Assembly: GCA_014595895.1 (NCBI GenBank)
Contig: JABUKB010000004.1
Location: 124,001 to 188,000 of the forward strand
Reading direction: 5' to 3'
DNA from: Lysinibacillus odysseyi
GTDB taxonomy: Bacteria > Bacillota > Bacilli > Bacillales_A > Planococcaceae
DNA length: 64,000 bases
The notes beneath the pieces were generated by a model that saw nothing but the letters and a program-made list of their open reading frames with translations, ran no database searches and was not told the DNA's origin. How positions within the stretch are numbered: position 1 is the stretch's first letter; each line of letters begins with the position of its first letter. Position numbers and translations under genes: made by a program. This document shows positions 15,934 through 25,320 of the stretch, piece by piece.

Positions 15934-16086
15934 GTGAAACCACTCCTTAACCGCTATTGTAAAAAAATAAATAAAAAGAATACAAGTACTAAAATATACA
16001 GGTGAGGAAATTCGTTGTGTTTTCTAGATAATAATTGATAAAATGAGTATATATTGTATTTTTAGAGAAAAATGGGGGTGGGTGTG

Positions 16087-17223
16087 TTGTTTACGGAAGA
16101 GCATGAAATGTTTCGTAAAGCGTTACGTAAAATGCTAGTGAAAGAGGCGTATCCTTATTTTGAACAATGGGAAAAGGAGCGCGATATTCCGCGCAGCTTC
16201 TGGATAAAGCTTGGAGAGAACGGTTTTTTATGTCCAATGGCGAGCGAAGAGTATGGCGGTCTTGGCTTGGATTTTGGCTACTCGATGATTTTGACAGAGG
16301 AGCTAGAGCGGGTGGGAGCAGGATTGGCGAGCGGTATTACGCTGCACTCGGATATTGTAACCCCTTATATTGAAACGTACGGTACAGTGGCACAAAAAGA
16401 AAAATGGTTGCCGAAAAGTGTAAGGGGCGAATTGATTTCCGCGATTGCTATGACGGAACCGGGGGCAGGGTCTGATTTAGCGGGTATCCAAACGACCGCT
16501 CGTTTAGAAGGCGATTATTATGTTTTAAACGGAGAGAAAACATTTATTACAAATGGTATAAAGGCTGATTATGTAGTCGTTGTATGTAAAACAGACCCGA
16601 AAGCACAGCCAGCTTATAAAGGGATTAGTCTGCTTGTTGTCGAGACAGGTATGCAAGGCTTTACACGAGGCAAAAAGCTAGACAAAATTGGTATGCATTC
16701 TGCTGATACAGGGGAGCTCATTTTTGAAAATGTAAAAGTGCCTGTTGATTATTTGCTAGGTGAAGAGGGAAAAGGCTTCTATTACTTAATGAATAAACTG
16801 CAGCAGGAGCGTTTAATTGTTGCAATTGAAGTGCAGGTAGAAGCAGAAGAAATGTTACAGTTAACGATAGATTATGTAAAAGAACGCCGTGCCTTTGGCA
16901 GTCGGATTGCCGATTTCCAAAATACCCAGTTCAAGTTAGCGGAGATGGCCACAGAAATCGATATGGGGCGTACATACATCCAGTCACTCGTCGCGAAGCA
17001 TATAGCAGGTGAGGATATCGTCAAGGAAGTATCGATGGCCAAGTGGTGGATTAGTGAAATGGCAAAACGTGTAGCGAGCGAATGTCTACAGCTTCATGGC
17101 GGTTATGGTTATATGGAAGAATACGAGATTGCGAGGCGCTATCGAGATATTCCGGTTGCGGCGATTTATGCAGGCACCACTGAAGTCATGAAAGGGATTA
17201 TTGCCAAGCAAATATTAAAATAA
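16087..17223 (+). CDS. Acyl-CoA dehydrogenase
   Basis: About 378 residues, first gene of a three-gene fatty-acid catabolism operon. AMTEPGAGSDLAG is the FAD/substrate signature of the middle domain and QLHGGYGYMEEYEIARRYRD that of the C-terminal domain. The usual catalytic Glu of IYEGT is Ala here (IYAGTTEV), so the base is probably the Glu in QQERL, as in long-chain and isovaleryl-CoA dehydrogenases. The enzyme makes trans-2-enoyl-CoA, passing electrons to ETF. Start: TTG 16087, six bases after GGGGGTG. ATG 16072 is an alternative. Confidence 0.88.
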   Translation: MFTEEHEMFRKALRKMLVKEAYPYFEQWEKERDIPRSFWIKLGENGFLCPMASEEYGGLGLDFGYSMILTEELERVGAGLASGITLHSDIVTPYIETYGTVAQKEKWLPKSVRGELISAIAMTEPGAGSDLAGIQTTARLEGDYYVLNGEKTFITNGIKADYVVVVCKTDPKAQPAYKGISLLVVETGMQGFTRGKKLDKIGMHSADTGELIFENVKVPVDYLLGEEGKGFYYLMNKLQQERLIVAIEVQVEAEEMLQLTIDYVKERRAFGSRIADFQNTQFKLAEMATEIDMGRTYIQSLVAKHIAGEDIVKEVSMAKWWISEMAKRVASECLQLHGGYGYMEEYEIARRYRDIPVAAIYAGTTEVMKGIIAKQILK

Positions 17224-17264
17224 CTGGGTTGAAAATGAAAGCTAAAAACAAAGGGGGCTTCATC

Positions 17265-18755
17265 ATGTTTATGACAAATGTATTGACGCAACATGCATTG
17301 GATCGAGCAGAGGAGACAGCAATTGTTTTTGGAGACACGCAGTGGACATATCGGGAGCTATACCGCAACGCGAAAAAAATCGCGAGTTACTTGCAAAGTA
17401 AAGGTTACGGCAAAGGGGATATTATTGCACAGTTTATGCTGAATTCGGATCTGTTTATGGCGGTTTATTATGGTGTACAGTTAGCGGGATGTACGGTGAT
17501 GCCTGTTAATACAAAACTAGCACCGCCAGAGGTAGACTATATCTTTACACATTCAGCAGCCAAGGTACTATTTTATGACGATGCTTTACAGGAAACGTTA
17601 GATGTGACAAATTACCACTTTGACGAGCGGTTAAATCTCGCGAATATACTTGAAATTGTAGAGGGAGATTCCTTCTTTATCGGTGAATTTGCCTCATTAG
17701 ATCCAGAAGACACAGCGGTTGTTATGTACACATCCGGCACGACAGGCAAGCCAAAAGGTGTTATGTTATCACATCGCAATATTTATGAGACAGCAGAAAT
17801 ATGGTCAGATTCCATGAATATGACCAATGAAGATCGGATGTATATTTGTACGCCATTATTTCACTGCGCCGGCAGTCATGTATTTGCGGTGCCGATGATG
17901 TACAAAGGCGGGGCTGTGATCATTTCTGAGGCCTTCTCACCAACTAGTACGTTACAGGATCTTGTAAAAACTGAAGCTACTATTTTCTTTGGTGTACCTG
18001 CTATGTATACACTGCTATTAAATAACCCGAATGTAGCATCTTATAACTTTGAACATCTAAGATTGCTTTGCTACGGAGCGGCACCGATGCCTTATGAGCT
18101 GGTGAAGCGACTAAAGGAAACGTTCCCGAAAGTAGCGGTGCAAAATTTATATGGACAAACGGAAAATACACCAGCAGCCACTTCCTTATTGGATGATGCG
18201 GCTCTATTGAAAATAGGCTCTGTTGGGAAGCCGTTAGCTCGTACGGAGGTAAAATTGGTGAATAGTGAGGGAGAAGAAGTAGCAACAGGTGAAGTCGGGG
18301 AAATTTGTGTGCGCGGTCCGCAAGTGATGAAGGGATATTTACGGAACCCGGAAGAAACTGATTTTGCTATTCGTGACGGCTGGCTTTATACAGGGGATTT
18401 AGGGCGCTTTGATGAAGAAGGTTATCTCTATATTGTCGACCGTAAAAAGGATATGGTTATTCGCAGTGGCGAAAATATTTATCCGATTGAGGTAGAAGAA
18501 GTGCTCTACCAGATACCGCAAGTGCTTGAGGCAGCGGTTGTAGGGATACCGCATGAGATATACGGTGAAGTGCCAAAAGCGTTCGTCGTTTTAAAAGAAG
18601 GGCAGACGCTGACAGAGGAACAAATTTTAGCTTATAGTCACCAACATTTAGCAAAATACAAAGTACCTTACGAAGTAGAGTTTTTGGATACGCTACCGCG
18701 CAATGCTTCGGGTAAAGTACTCAAACATACATTAAGACCGAAAGAACATATCTAA
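17265..18755 (+). CDS. AMP-forming acyl-CoA synthetase (fatty-acid-CoA ligase)
   Basis: 496 residues of the ANL adenylating superfamily. The phosphate-binding loop YTSGTTGKPKGV, the adenylate motif NLYGQTE and YTGDLGRFDEEGYLYIVDRKKD are present in order, with the catalytic lysine region NASGKVLK at the C-terminus. It activates a carboxylic acid to acyl-AMP, then acyl-CoA, to feed the dehydrogenase encoded just upstream. Start: ATG 17265 behind AAAGGGGG. The in-frame ATG at 17229 lacks a ribosome site. The chain length of its substrate cannot be read from sequence. Confidence 0.9.
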   Translation: MFMTNVLTQHALDRAEETAIVFGDTQWTYRELYRNAKKIASYLQSKGYGKGDIIAQFMLNSDLFMAVYYGVQLAGCTVMPVNTKLAPPEVDYIFTHSAAKVLFYDDALQETLDVTNYHFDERLNLANILEIVEGDSFFIGEFASLDPEDTAVVMYTSGTTGKPKGVMLSHRNIYETAEIWSDSMNMTNEDRMYICTPLFHCAGSHVFAVPMMYKGGAVIISEAFSPTSTLQDLVKTEATIFFGVPAMYTLLLNNPNVASYNFEHLRLLCYGAAPMPYELVKRLKETFPKVAVQNLYGQTENTPAATSLLDDAALLKIGSVGKPLARTEVKLVNSEGEEVATGEVGEICVRGPQVMKGYLRNPEETDFAIRDGWLYTGDLGRFDEEGYLYIVDRKKDMVIRSGENIYPIEVEEVLYQIPQVLEAAVVGIPHEIYGEVPKAFVVLKEGQTLTEEQILAYSHQHLAKYKVPYEVEFLDTLPRNASGKVLKHTLRPKEHI

Positions 18756-18776
18756 CTAACAAAGGGGATTGTGAGC

Positions 18777-19955
18777 ATGAGTGTATATATAGTAGATGGA
18801 GCAAGAACAGCTTTTACAGCATTTGGCGGTTCATTTGCAGCAGTGGATGTCGTGCAGCTTGGGACAGCAACAGCTGTGGAAGCGTTAAAAAGAGCGGGAG
18901 TGAAGCCGGAGCAAATCGACCATGTTGTCTACGGTGGGGTAATTACAACAGGTCCCAATTCCGCTTATCTCGCGCGTCATATCGGTCTTTATGCGGGTGT
19001 ACCGCAAGAAGTGCCTGCATTAACGCAAAATCGTTTGTGCGGGTCTGGTATGCAGTCGGTCGTAACAGCTACACAACAAATTTTATTAGGTGAAGCTCAT
19101 GCTGTACTAGCAGGCGGTGCAGAAAATATGTCACAATCGCCTTACTCGAATTTTGAACAGCGTTTTGGCGGTGCAAAAATGGGTGATATAAAATTCATCG
19201 ATATGTTAAACGCCACATTAACAGACGAATATACAGGCAGCGGCATGGGGCTAACAGCGGAAAAACTAGCCGATCAATATGAGATTACACGTGAAGAGCA
19301 GGATGAGTTCGCGCGTTTATCAAATCAACGTGCCGCACAAGCGCGCCAAACAGGCAAATTTGCTGAGGAAATTGTTCCTGTAACTGTGAAAACGCGTAAA
19401 GGTGAAGTAGTGATCGATCGCGATGAACATATAAAGGAAGATGTGTCGACAGAAGCAATGGCGAAGTTACGCCCAGCTTTTAAAAAGGACGGTACTGTCA
19501 CAGCAGCCAATGCTTCAGGGATTAATGATGGTGCATCATCAGTCGTGGTGGCTGGAGAAAAATTTGTAAAAGAAAATAATTTGCAGCCGATTGCCCGTAT
19601 TGTTTCTTGGGGAGTGGCAGGCGTGGATCCGACTATTATGGGAATCGGTCCTGTACCAGCGATACATCAGGCGTTACAGCGTGCTAATTTAACGATTGAA
19701 GACATGGATTTGGTAGAGGTGAATGAAGCATTTGCTGCACAATATTTAGCGGTCGAAAAAGAACTGGGCTTAGACCGTGAAAAAACAAACGTGAATGGCG
19801 GGGCGATTGCGCTTGGCCATCCAGTCGGCGCTAGTGGAACACGTGTATTGCTGACAGCCGCGTATGAACTGAAGCGCCGCGGCGGCAAGTATGCAGTGGC
19901 GAGTCTTTGTATCGGCGGCGGTCAAGGCATCGCGATGATTATAGAAGCTGTATAA
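18777..19955 (+). CDS. Acetyl-CoA acetyltransferase (thiolase)
   Basis: 392 residues. The acyl-accepting Cys88 lies in NRLCGSGMQ. The C-terminal active-site motifs are NEAFAAQ, GGAIALGHPVGASGTR (catalytic His) and CIGGGQG (second Cys). It cleaves 3-ketoacyl-CoA to acetyl-CoA in beta-oxidation, or condenses two acetyl-CoA. The operon has a dehydrogenase and a ligase but no visible enoyl-CoA hydratase or hydroxyacyl-CoA dehydrogenase, which must be elsewhere. Start: ATG 18777, nine bases after AAAGGGG. The GTG at 18771 is too close. Confidence 0.92.
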   Translation: MSVYIVDGARTAFTAFGGSFAAVDVVQLGTATAVEALKRAGVKPEQIDHVVYGGVITTGPNSAYLARHIGLYAGVPQEVPALTQNRLCGSGMQSVVTATQQILLGEAHAVLAGGAENMSQSPYSNFEQRFGGAKMGDIKFIDMLNATLTDEYTGSGMGLTAEKLADQYEITREEQDEFARLSNQRAAQARQTGKFAEEIVPVTVKTRKGEVVIDRDEHIKEDVSTEAMAKLRPAFKKDGTVTAANASGINDGASSVVVAGEKFVKENNLQPIARIVSWGVAGVDPTIMGIGPVPAIHQALQRANLTIEDMDLVEVNEAFAAQYLAVEKELGLDREKTNVNGGAIALGHPVGASGTRVLLTAAYELKRRGGKYAVASLCIGGGQGIAMIIEAV

Positions 19956-20111
19956 TGTAACATTCAATTAGCGGGATTTTCTTCATCCCAAGGATTGTTA
20001 ACCTTCATCAATTAGATTTTTTCGGACAGTGATCTCTACCTAAGATTCTCTTTTTTCTAAAGTCTTAGGCGGAAGCTCTACTGCCATTACAAATGAAATA
20101 AACAATAATGA

Positions 20112-20155
20112 ACGTCTAGCTATCGGCCTCCACCGTTTATCTAGGCGTCTTTTTA
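20112..20155 (+). terminator. Probable terminator of the fatty-acid operon
   Basis: ACGTCTAG and CTAGGCGT form an 8-bp stem (one T-G pair) with a 21-base loop, followed by CTTTTTA. The rest of the 19956-20196 gap contains only a small GGGAT...ATCCC hairpin near 19975. Confidence 0.5.
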
Positions 20156-20196
20156 GCTTAGTCAATAAAGATGTTATGAGAAGGGAGAAAATCAGA

Positions 20197-20592
20197 ATGC
20201 ACTATATTTTTTCGGGTTTGTTTTCGTATGGTATAGGTTTCCTGGGCTATACTATAACGCTGAAAATGGTTTGGGACCAAACGCTCGGTGGCGATATGAA
20301 TGCAGTATTGTTTTGGGGAGCGGTGGCATACTTTTTAGTAGCATTCCCGATCCATTTGTTAACCGTTGCAGTCGTTGAGAAACTATTCACCCGCCCTAAA
20401 CTTTTCTACTATCCGCTTGGTTGTATGTTGGTATTCTTCGTGCCAACTTTATTTATAACATCCAGTCTAAGCGGGCAATTCATATTGTTCACACCGGAAG
20501 CAATGCTTTTCCATGCATTCTTTCTATTAGCGGGTTTAACATTTGGTCTCATGACAGGCTTCTTTAAACGTGCCAAATTTCAACATAGGTAA
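20197..20592 (+). CDS. Four-helix integral membrane protein, unknown family
   Basis: 131 residues with four hydrophobic segments (near residues 3-20, 33-57, 70-90 and 100-120) joined by short loops; a basic tail (FFKRAKFQHR) suggests a cytoplasmic C-terminus. No catalytic motif is visible. Start: ATG 20197 behind AAGGGAG. A start at 20176 would add seven polar residues. I do not recognise a family. Confidence 0.7.
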   Translation: MHYIFSGLFSYGIGFLGYTITLKMVWDQTLGGDMNAVLFWGAVAYFLVAFPIHLLTVAVVEKLFTRPKLFYYPLGCMLVFFVPTLFITSSLSGQFILFTPEAMLFHAFFLLAGLTFGLMTGFFKRAKFQHR

Positions 20593-20722
20593 AGTACTGT
20601 ATTGAAGACGCTGCTAGTCCAGTAAGAGAGGAAATAATAGCTACTTTTCTGTTACTCATACAAAACCTTTCCTGTACAAATATGGTACACTGAAGCTAAT
20701 AAAAAAAGAGGCAGGTAAAAGC

Positions 20723-21955
20723 ATGTCAGTTATTGAACTATTAAATGAAACATTACAAAATAAATGGCCATTTGAAGAAGAAATGAAAATCCAACAAGAA
20801 ATGATTCCAGCCATGCTAGACGGTAAAGATATTGTAGCAGAATCACCGACAGGATCGGGTAAAACATTGGCTTATGTATTACCTATTTTAAATAAAGTAG
20901 ACGGGGCTAAAAAGCAAACACAAGCATTGATTGTTGCCCCTTCTCAGGAGTTAGCGATGCAAATTGTCGAGGTTATCCGCGAGTGGACAGCTGGCACAGA
21001 TATTACGGTGCAACAGCTCATCGGTGGTGCCAACTCAGCACGACAAATTGAAAAACTAAAGAAAAAGCCTACAATTGTTGTAGGAACACCAGGCCGCCTC
21101 AATGAGCTAGCACGCGCAGGTAAACTAAAATTAAAAGAAATCGAAACAGTGGTGTTAGATGAGTGCGACCAATTATTAAGTCGTGAATACCGCGTGGTGG
21201 TGAAATCATTTATCGATAACGCCGCATGGGGTCGTCAAATTGTTGTCGTATCAGCGACGATCACGGAGGAAATTGAGCTAGTAGCCGAGCGTATGATGTT
21301 CGAGCCACTACGTATCAAAATTAAGCCGGAAGATATGGTGAAAGTCGGTAAAGTAGTCCATTCCTTTATTAAAGTAGAAGAGCGCGATAAAACTGACTTA
21401 CTGCGCCGTTTAGCACATATTGAAGGGTTACGAGGTCTTGCTTTTGTCAATAATATAGATCAGCTACTGATGAAAGAGACAAAGCTAAAATATAGAGATT
21501 CACCGATTGTAACATTGCACTCGGATATGAAAAAGGAAGAGCGTAAAAAAGCGCTTGATGCTTTCCGTAACGGGGAAGCTCGTATTTTAATCGCTACAGA
21601 TATCGCTGCTCGTGGCTTGGATATCGCTGGTTTAACGCATGTCATTCATGTGGATGTACCGCGCACAATCGAGCAATATTTACACCGTTCAGGTCGAACA
21701 GGACGTGCTGGTGCAGACGGAGAAGTCTTAACATTACTATCTTATCAAGATGAAAAAACCTATAAAAAATGGACGCGTGAATTGCCGAGCAAGCCTGTAC
21801 AAAAGATCTGGACGCAAGGTAGCTTAATCGAAGGAAATGCAAAAACAGTGGATAAACAGCCTAAAAGTGAAAAGAAATCAATAAGTACGAAAAAGCCCTA
21901 TCAATCCAAAAACAGCTCATTCAAGGGGAAACGTACTTTTAAAAAGGAGAAATAA
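20723..21955 (+). CDS. DEAD-box RNA helicase with a DECD motif II
   Basis: 410 residues. Motifs in order: ESPTGSGKT (Walker A), PSQELAMQ (Ia), GTPGRL (Ib), LDECDQLL (II), SATI (III), IATDIAARGLD (V) and HRSGRTGRAG (VI). Motif II reads D-E-C-D instead of D-E-A-D. The last 40 residues are lysine- and serine-rich, a likely RNA-binding tail. Its short length suggests the accessory CshC/YfmL-like class involved in ribosome assembly or cold adaptation, rather than the large CshA. Start: ATG 20723 after GAGGCAGG. The next gene begins three bases after the stop codon. Confidence 0.9.
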   Translation: MSVIELLNETLQNKWPFEEEMKIQQEMIPAMLDGKDIVAESPTGSGKTLAYVLPILNKVDGAKKQTQALIVAPSQELAMQIVEVIREWTAGTDITVQQLIGGANSARQIEKLKKKPTIVVGTPGRLNELARAGKLKLKEIETVVLDECDQLLSREYRVVVKSFIDNAAWGRQIVVVSATITEEIELVAERMMFEPLRIKIKPEDMVKVGKVVHSFIKVEERDKTDLLRRLAHIEGLRGLAFVNNIDQLLMKETKLKYRDSPIVTLHSDMKKEERKKALDAFRNGEARILIATDIAARGLDIAGLTHVIHVDVPRTIEQYLHRSGRTGRAGADGEVLTLLSYQDEKTYKKWTRELPSKPVQKIWTQGSLIEGNAKTVDKQPKSEKKSISTKKPYQSKNSSFKGKRTFKKEK

Positions 21956-21958
21956 CCT

Positions 21959-23185
21959 GTGACATTTGATGAAAAGATGATTGCATATGCAGAGCTAGCC
22001 GTAAAAGTGGGCGTTAATATTCAGCCGGGGCAATATTTATTGATTAATACGTCGACAGATACGCTTGCATTTACACGCGAAGTAGTGAAGCAAGCGTACA
22101 AAGCGGGGGCAGGTCGTGTGCAGGTAAACTTAACAGATAGCGTATTTGAGCGTGCTTTTTACGAAAACGCCAATGTAGCAGAGATTGAGCAATTCCCCCA
22201 ATGGATTGTGGCGCAACGTGATGAGCTGATCGCGCGGCAAGGAGCCTTGCTCTGGATTGATGCAGAAGATCCTGATTTACTAGCTGGTATCGAAGTCGAC
22301 AAAATTGCCGCACAGCAAAAAGCAGCGGGCAATGCCTTGCGCAATTATCGTAAAGCTATAATGAATGATGAAATTGCGTGGTCAATCGTGGCGGTACCAT
22401 CCCCAAAATGGGCAGCAAAAGTATTTCCGAAATTGCCGGCTGCTGAGCAGGTAGACGCTTTATGGGATGCTATTTTTAAAACCGTAAGAATTGGAGAAGG
22501 CAGCGCGGTGGAAGCCTGGCGTAAACATGTTTCCAATTTAGAAGCGCGTGCAGCAAAGCTCAATGCGAAACGGTATAAAAAATTAATTTATACAGCGCCT
22601 GGGACGAATTTAACAATTGAACTACCGGAAAAGCACCTTTGGTTAACAGGGGGTAGCAAGACACCGCAAGGCATTAACTTTATCGCTAATATGCCTACAG
22701 AAGAAGTCTATACCATGCCTGCCAAATATGGTGTAAATGGTACCGTAGTGAATACGAAGCCGTTAGCCTATCAAGGAAATATTATTGATGAATTTTCACT
22801 GACATTTGAAAAAGGGAAAATCATAAAGGCGCATGCGAATGTAGGGAACGACCTATTGCAGCAACTGATTGCGACAGATGATGGAGCGAGCTATTTAGGA
22901 GAAGTGGCACTCGTGCCGCATGAATCGCCTATTTCAGCTTCTGAGATTTTATATTACAACACTCTCTTTGATGAAAATGCTTCGAACCATTTAGCTATTG
23001 GCGAAGCTTATCCAACTTGCTATGAAGGTGGCCGTGATTTACAGGAAGGGCAGCTTGAGTCATTAGGTATTAATGTGTCGATAGCACATGAGGATTTTAT
23101 GATTGGTAGCGCAGAAATGGATATTGACGGAGAACTAGCTGATGGTACGATCGAACCTATTTTCCGAAAAGGGAACTGGGCTTAA
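21959..23185 (+). CDS. M29-family metallo-aminopeptidase (AmpS/PepS-like), copy 1
   Basis: 408 residues. Conserved M29 features in the C-terminal half are EVALVPHESPIS, FDENASNHLAIG and the AHEDFMIGS segment, which supply the Glu, His and Asp ligands of the two-metal site. It removes N-terminal residues from peptides in the cytoplasm. Start: GTG 21959 with AAAGGAG inside the end of the helicase gene, so the two are probably co-transcribed. A paralogue with the same organisation is on the other strand at 33960-35195. Confidence 0.92.
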   Translation: MTFDEKMIAYAELAVKVGVNIQPGQYLLINTSTDTLAFTREVVKQAYKAGAGRVQVNLTDSVFERAFYENANVAEIEQFPQWIVAQRDELIARQGALLWIDAEDPDLLAGIEVDKIAAQQKAAGNALRNYRKAIMNDEIAWSIVAVPSPKWAAKVFPKLPAAEQVDALWDAIFKTVRIGEGSAVEAWRKHVSNLEARAAKLNAKRYKKLIYTAPGTNLTIELPEKHLWLTGGSKTPQGINFIANMPTEEVYTMPAKYGVNGTVVNTKPLAYQGNIIDEFSLTFEKGKIIKAHANVGNDLLQQLIATDDGASYLGEVALVPHESPISASEILYYNTLFDENASNHLAIGEAYPTCYEGGRDLQEGQLESLGINVSIAHEDFMIGSAEMDIDGELADGTIEPIFRKGNWA

Positions 23186-23209
23186 AAGAAAGAGAAAGGA
23201 AGATGCAGG

Positions 23210-24064
23210 ATGAAGAAGTTAGTGGCATTCTTCCTTGCATCTTTTCTGTTTTGTGGATCGGTGAGTGCTGAGCGTTATGTAGCACTAGGTGATTCACTTG
23301 CAGCAGGGCAGACACCATATACAGAAATAGATGCAGGGTATACGGACTTCATTGCATTGCAGTTAGCAGGTCATGAAAAGCTAACATCATTTTCAAAGCA
23401 GCTTGCATTTCCAGGCTATACAGTGGCGGATGTACTGGCGCGGGTAAAGCAAGATGGGCAGCAGTTAGAGCAGGCAACACTTATTACGATATCAGCGGGA
23501 GCCAATGATCTATTGCCCCTAGTTTCTTATCGCCCTGCAACCGGCACTGTCCAATACTCACAACTGGCTGTGAATTTTTCGTTAAACCGTGCGAGAGAAA
23601 ACTATGTAGAGCTATTAAAAGAGATAAAACAACATGCGCCAAAAGCGAAAGTTTACGTAATGGGCTATTACTTCCCGTATGTCAGCTTACATACTTCGCA
23701 ACGCGCAGGAGTAGAGCAGCAGCTCGATTTATTGAATCAAATTTTGGAAAAAGTGGCGACAGAGGCAGGGGCCGTTTTTGTACCGGTATCTTTTTCAGCT
23801 AAGAATCGTTATTTGCCCAATATCGGTGATGTGCACCCTAACCAGCTTGGTTATATGGAGATGGCCAATGCATTTTTAAAAGTGTATGGTTTACCGGCAT
23901 TAACATCCATGCAACTACCCGCTCCGAATCCACTGACATTTGAGGAAATAGCAGAGCAGCAGCGCCGCCTTGAATCTCCTGAGCCGGAAGGTGTTGCACT
24001 GAAGCCAATTGAGGATTATGCTGTTTATTATGGATATGCATTATTTGAACGGTTCTTTTTATAG
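23210..24064 (+). CDS. Secreted SGNH/GDSL-type hydrolase
   Basis: 284 residues. The signal peptide KKLVAFFLASFLFCGSVSA is followed directly by YVALGDSLAAG with the nucleophilic Ser, then SAGANDLL (block III Asn) and DVHPNQLGY (block V Asp and His). This is an extracytoplasmic esterase or lipase-like enzyme, similar to YpmR-type proteins; the natural ester is unknown. RBS AAAGGAAG precedes ATG 23210, 24 bp after the aminopeptidase gene, suggesting one operon. A weak hairpin with a T-run (24050-24077) overlaps its end. Confidence 0.9.
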   Translation: MKKLVAFFLASFLFCGSVSAERYVALGDSLAAGQTPYTEIDAGYTDFIALQLAGHEKLTSFSKQLAFPGYTVADVLARVKQDGQQLEQATLITISAGANDLLPLVSYRPATGTVQYSQLAVNFSLNRARENYVELLKEIKQHAPKAKVYVMGYYFPYVSLHTSQRAGVEQQLDLLNQILEKVATEAGAVFVPVSFSAKNRYLPNIGDVHPNQLGYMEMANAFLKVYGLPALTSMQLPAPNPLTFEEIAEQQRRLESPEPEGVALKPIEDYAVYYGYALFERFFL

Positions 24065-24156
24065 GATCGTTTTTTTATATCTAATAGGCGAACGTTTGTT
24101 TCTTTTAGGTATATATGGTATAATTTAACAAAATGACAAAAAAAGAGGTGGGAGTA

Positions 24157-25308
24157 GTGAAGATATTTCATACAGCCGATTGGCACTTAGGGAAGCTCGT
24201 TCAAGGAGTATATATGACGGAAGATCAACGGTATATTTTGCAGCAATTTATAGCGTATATTGATGCCGAACAGCCGGACGTTATTATTATTGCAGGAGAT
24301 TTATATGATCGCTCCATTCCCAAAGTAGAAGCAGTCAATTTACTAGATGATGTATTGGCCGAAATTGTATTAAAACGTAAAATTCCCGTAATCGCCATTT
24401 CAGGAAATCATGATAGCCCGACACGTGTGGAGTTTGGCAGTAAATTAATGCGAGATGCAGGGTTATATTTGGCGGGTGAAATGCATGCCGATCTGCAACC
24501 TGTAGTGTTAGAGGATGAGCATGGGGAGGTACATTTTCATCTTATTCCGTATGCAGAACCTGAAATTGTGCGCCATGTGTTAGGTCAAGACGATATTAAA
24601 ACATGCGACGAGGCGATGGCAGCGACGATCGCCCATATTCAGCAACATATGCAGGAGGGGGTACGCCATGTAGCAATCGCCCATGCCTTTGTGACGCCTT
24701 ACGGAGAGCCCGAAGAGAATACGAGTGAATCGGAACGTCCACTAGTTATAGGTGGCAGCGAGTACGTGAATGCCAAGCATTTTGCGCCGTTTCACTATAC
24801 AGCGCTTGGACATTTGCATAAGGCGCATAAAGTGCTAAATGATACGATTCGCTATGCGGGATCTCCGCTGAAATATTCAAAATCCGAAATGCACCATCAG
24901 AAAGGCTTTTATATAGTGGATTTACAAAAAGATGGTACGGTCTATGCAGAAAAACGCGAGCTGAAGCCGCGCTATGATTTACGTGCCGTTGAGGGAAAGA
25001 TGGAGGAAATTTTACGTCATGCGGAAAGCGATGATTATGTATTTATTACATTAACCGACGAGGTGCCAGTAATGAATGCGATGGAGCAAGCGCGTACGGT
25101 CTATAAAAATGCCTTGCATATTGAACGTAAAACATTGGAAGTAGCTGCATCGACTGAGCAGGAGATTGTCGCGCGCGAACAATTAGATGATTTTTCTTTG
25201 TTCCAGGCATTTTATAGGCAAATGGCCAAGCAGGAGCCAAGTCCATTAATGGAAGAGCTATTTCAAGAAGCGCTGAATGAACTGCTGGCAGAGGAACGAA
25301 AAAGGTAA
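24157..25308 (+). CDS. sbcD: Nuclease subunit SbcD (Mre11 homologue)
   Basis: 383 residues. Phosphoesterase motifs are HTADWHLGK at the very start, IAGDLYDR, SGNHDSP, AIAHAFV and ALGHLHK. SbcD is the Mn-dependent nuclease of the SbcCD complex, which cuts DNA hairpins and protein-blocked ends during replication repair. Start: GTG 24157 behind AAGAGGTGGG. The in-frame ATG at 24133 has no ribosome site and is not conserved in sense. It is followed 12 bp later by sbcC. Confidence 0.95.
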   Translation: MKIFHTADWHLGKLVQGVYMTEDQRYILQQFIAYIDAEQPDVIIIAGDLYDRSIPKVEAVNLLDDVLAEIVLKRKIPVIAISGNHDSPTRVEFGSKLMRDAGLYLAGEMHADLQPVVLEDEHGEVHFHLIPYAEPEIVRHVLGQDDIKTCDEAMAATIAHIQQHMQEGVRHVAIAHAFVTPYGEPEENTSESERPLVIGGSEYVNAKHFAPFHYTALGHLHKAHKVLNDTIRYAGSPLKYSKSEMHHQKGFYIVDLQKDGTVYAEKRELKPRYDLRAVEGKMEEILRHAESDDYVFITLTDEVPVMNAMEQARTVYKNALHIERKTLEVAASTEQEIVAREQLDDFSLFQAFYRQMAKQEPSPLMEELFQEALNELLAEERKR

Positions 25309-25320
25309 GGGGGCTTCAAC

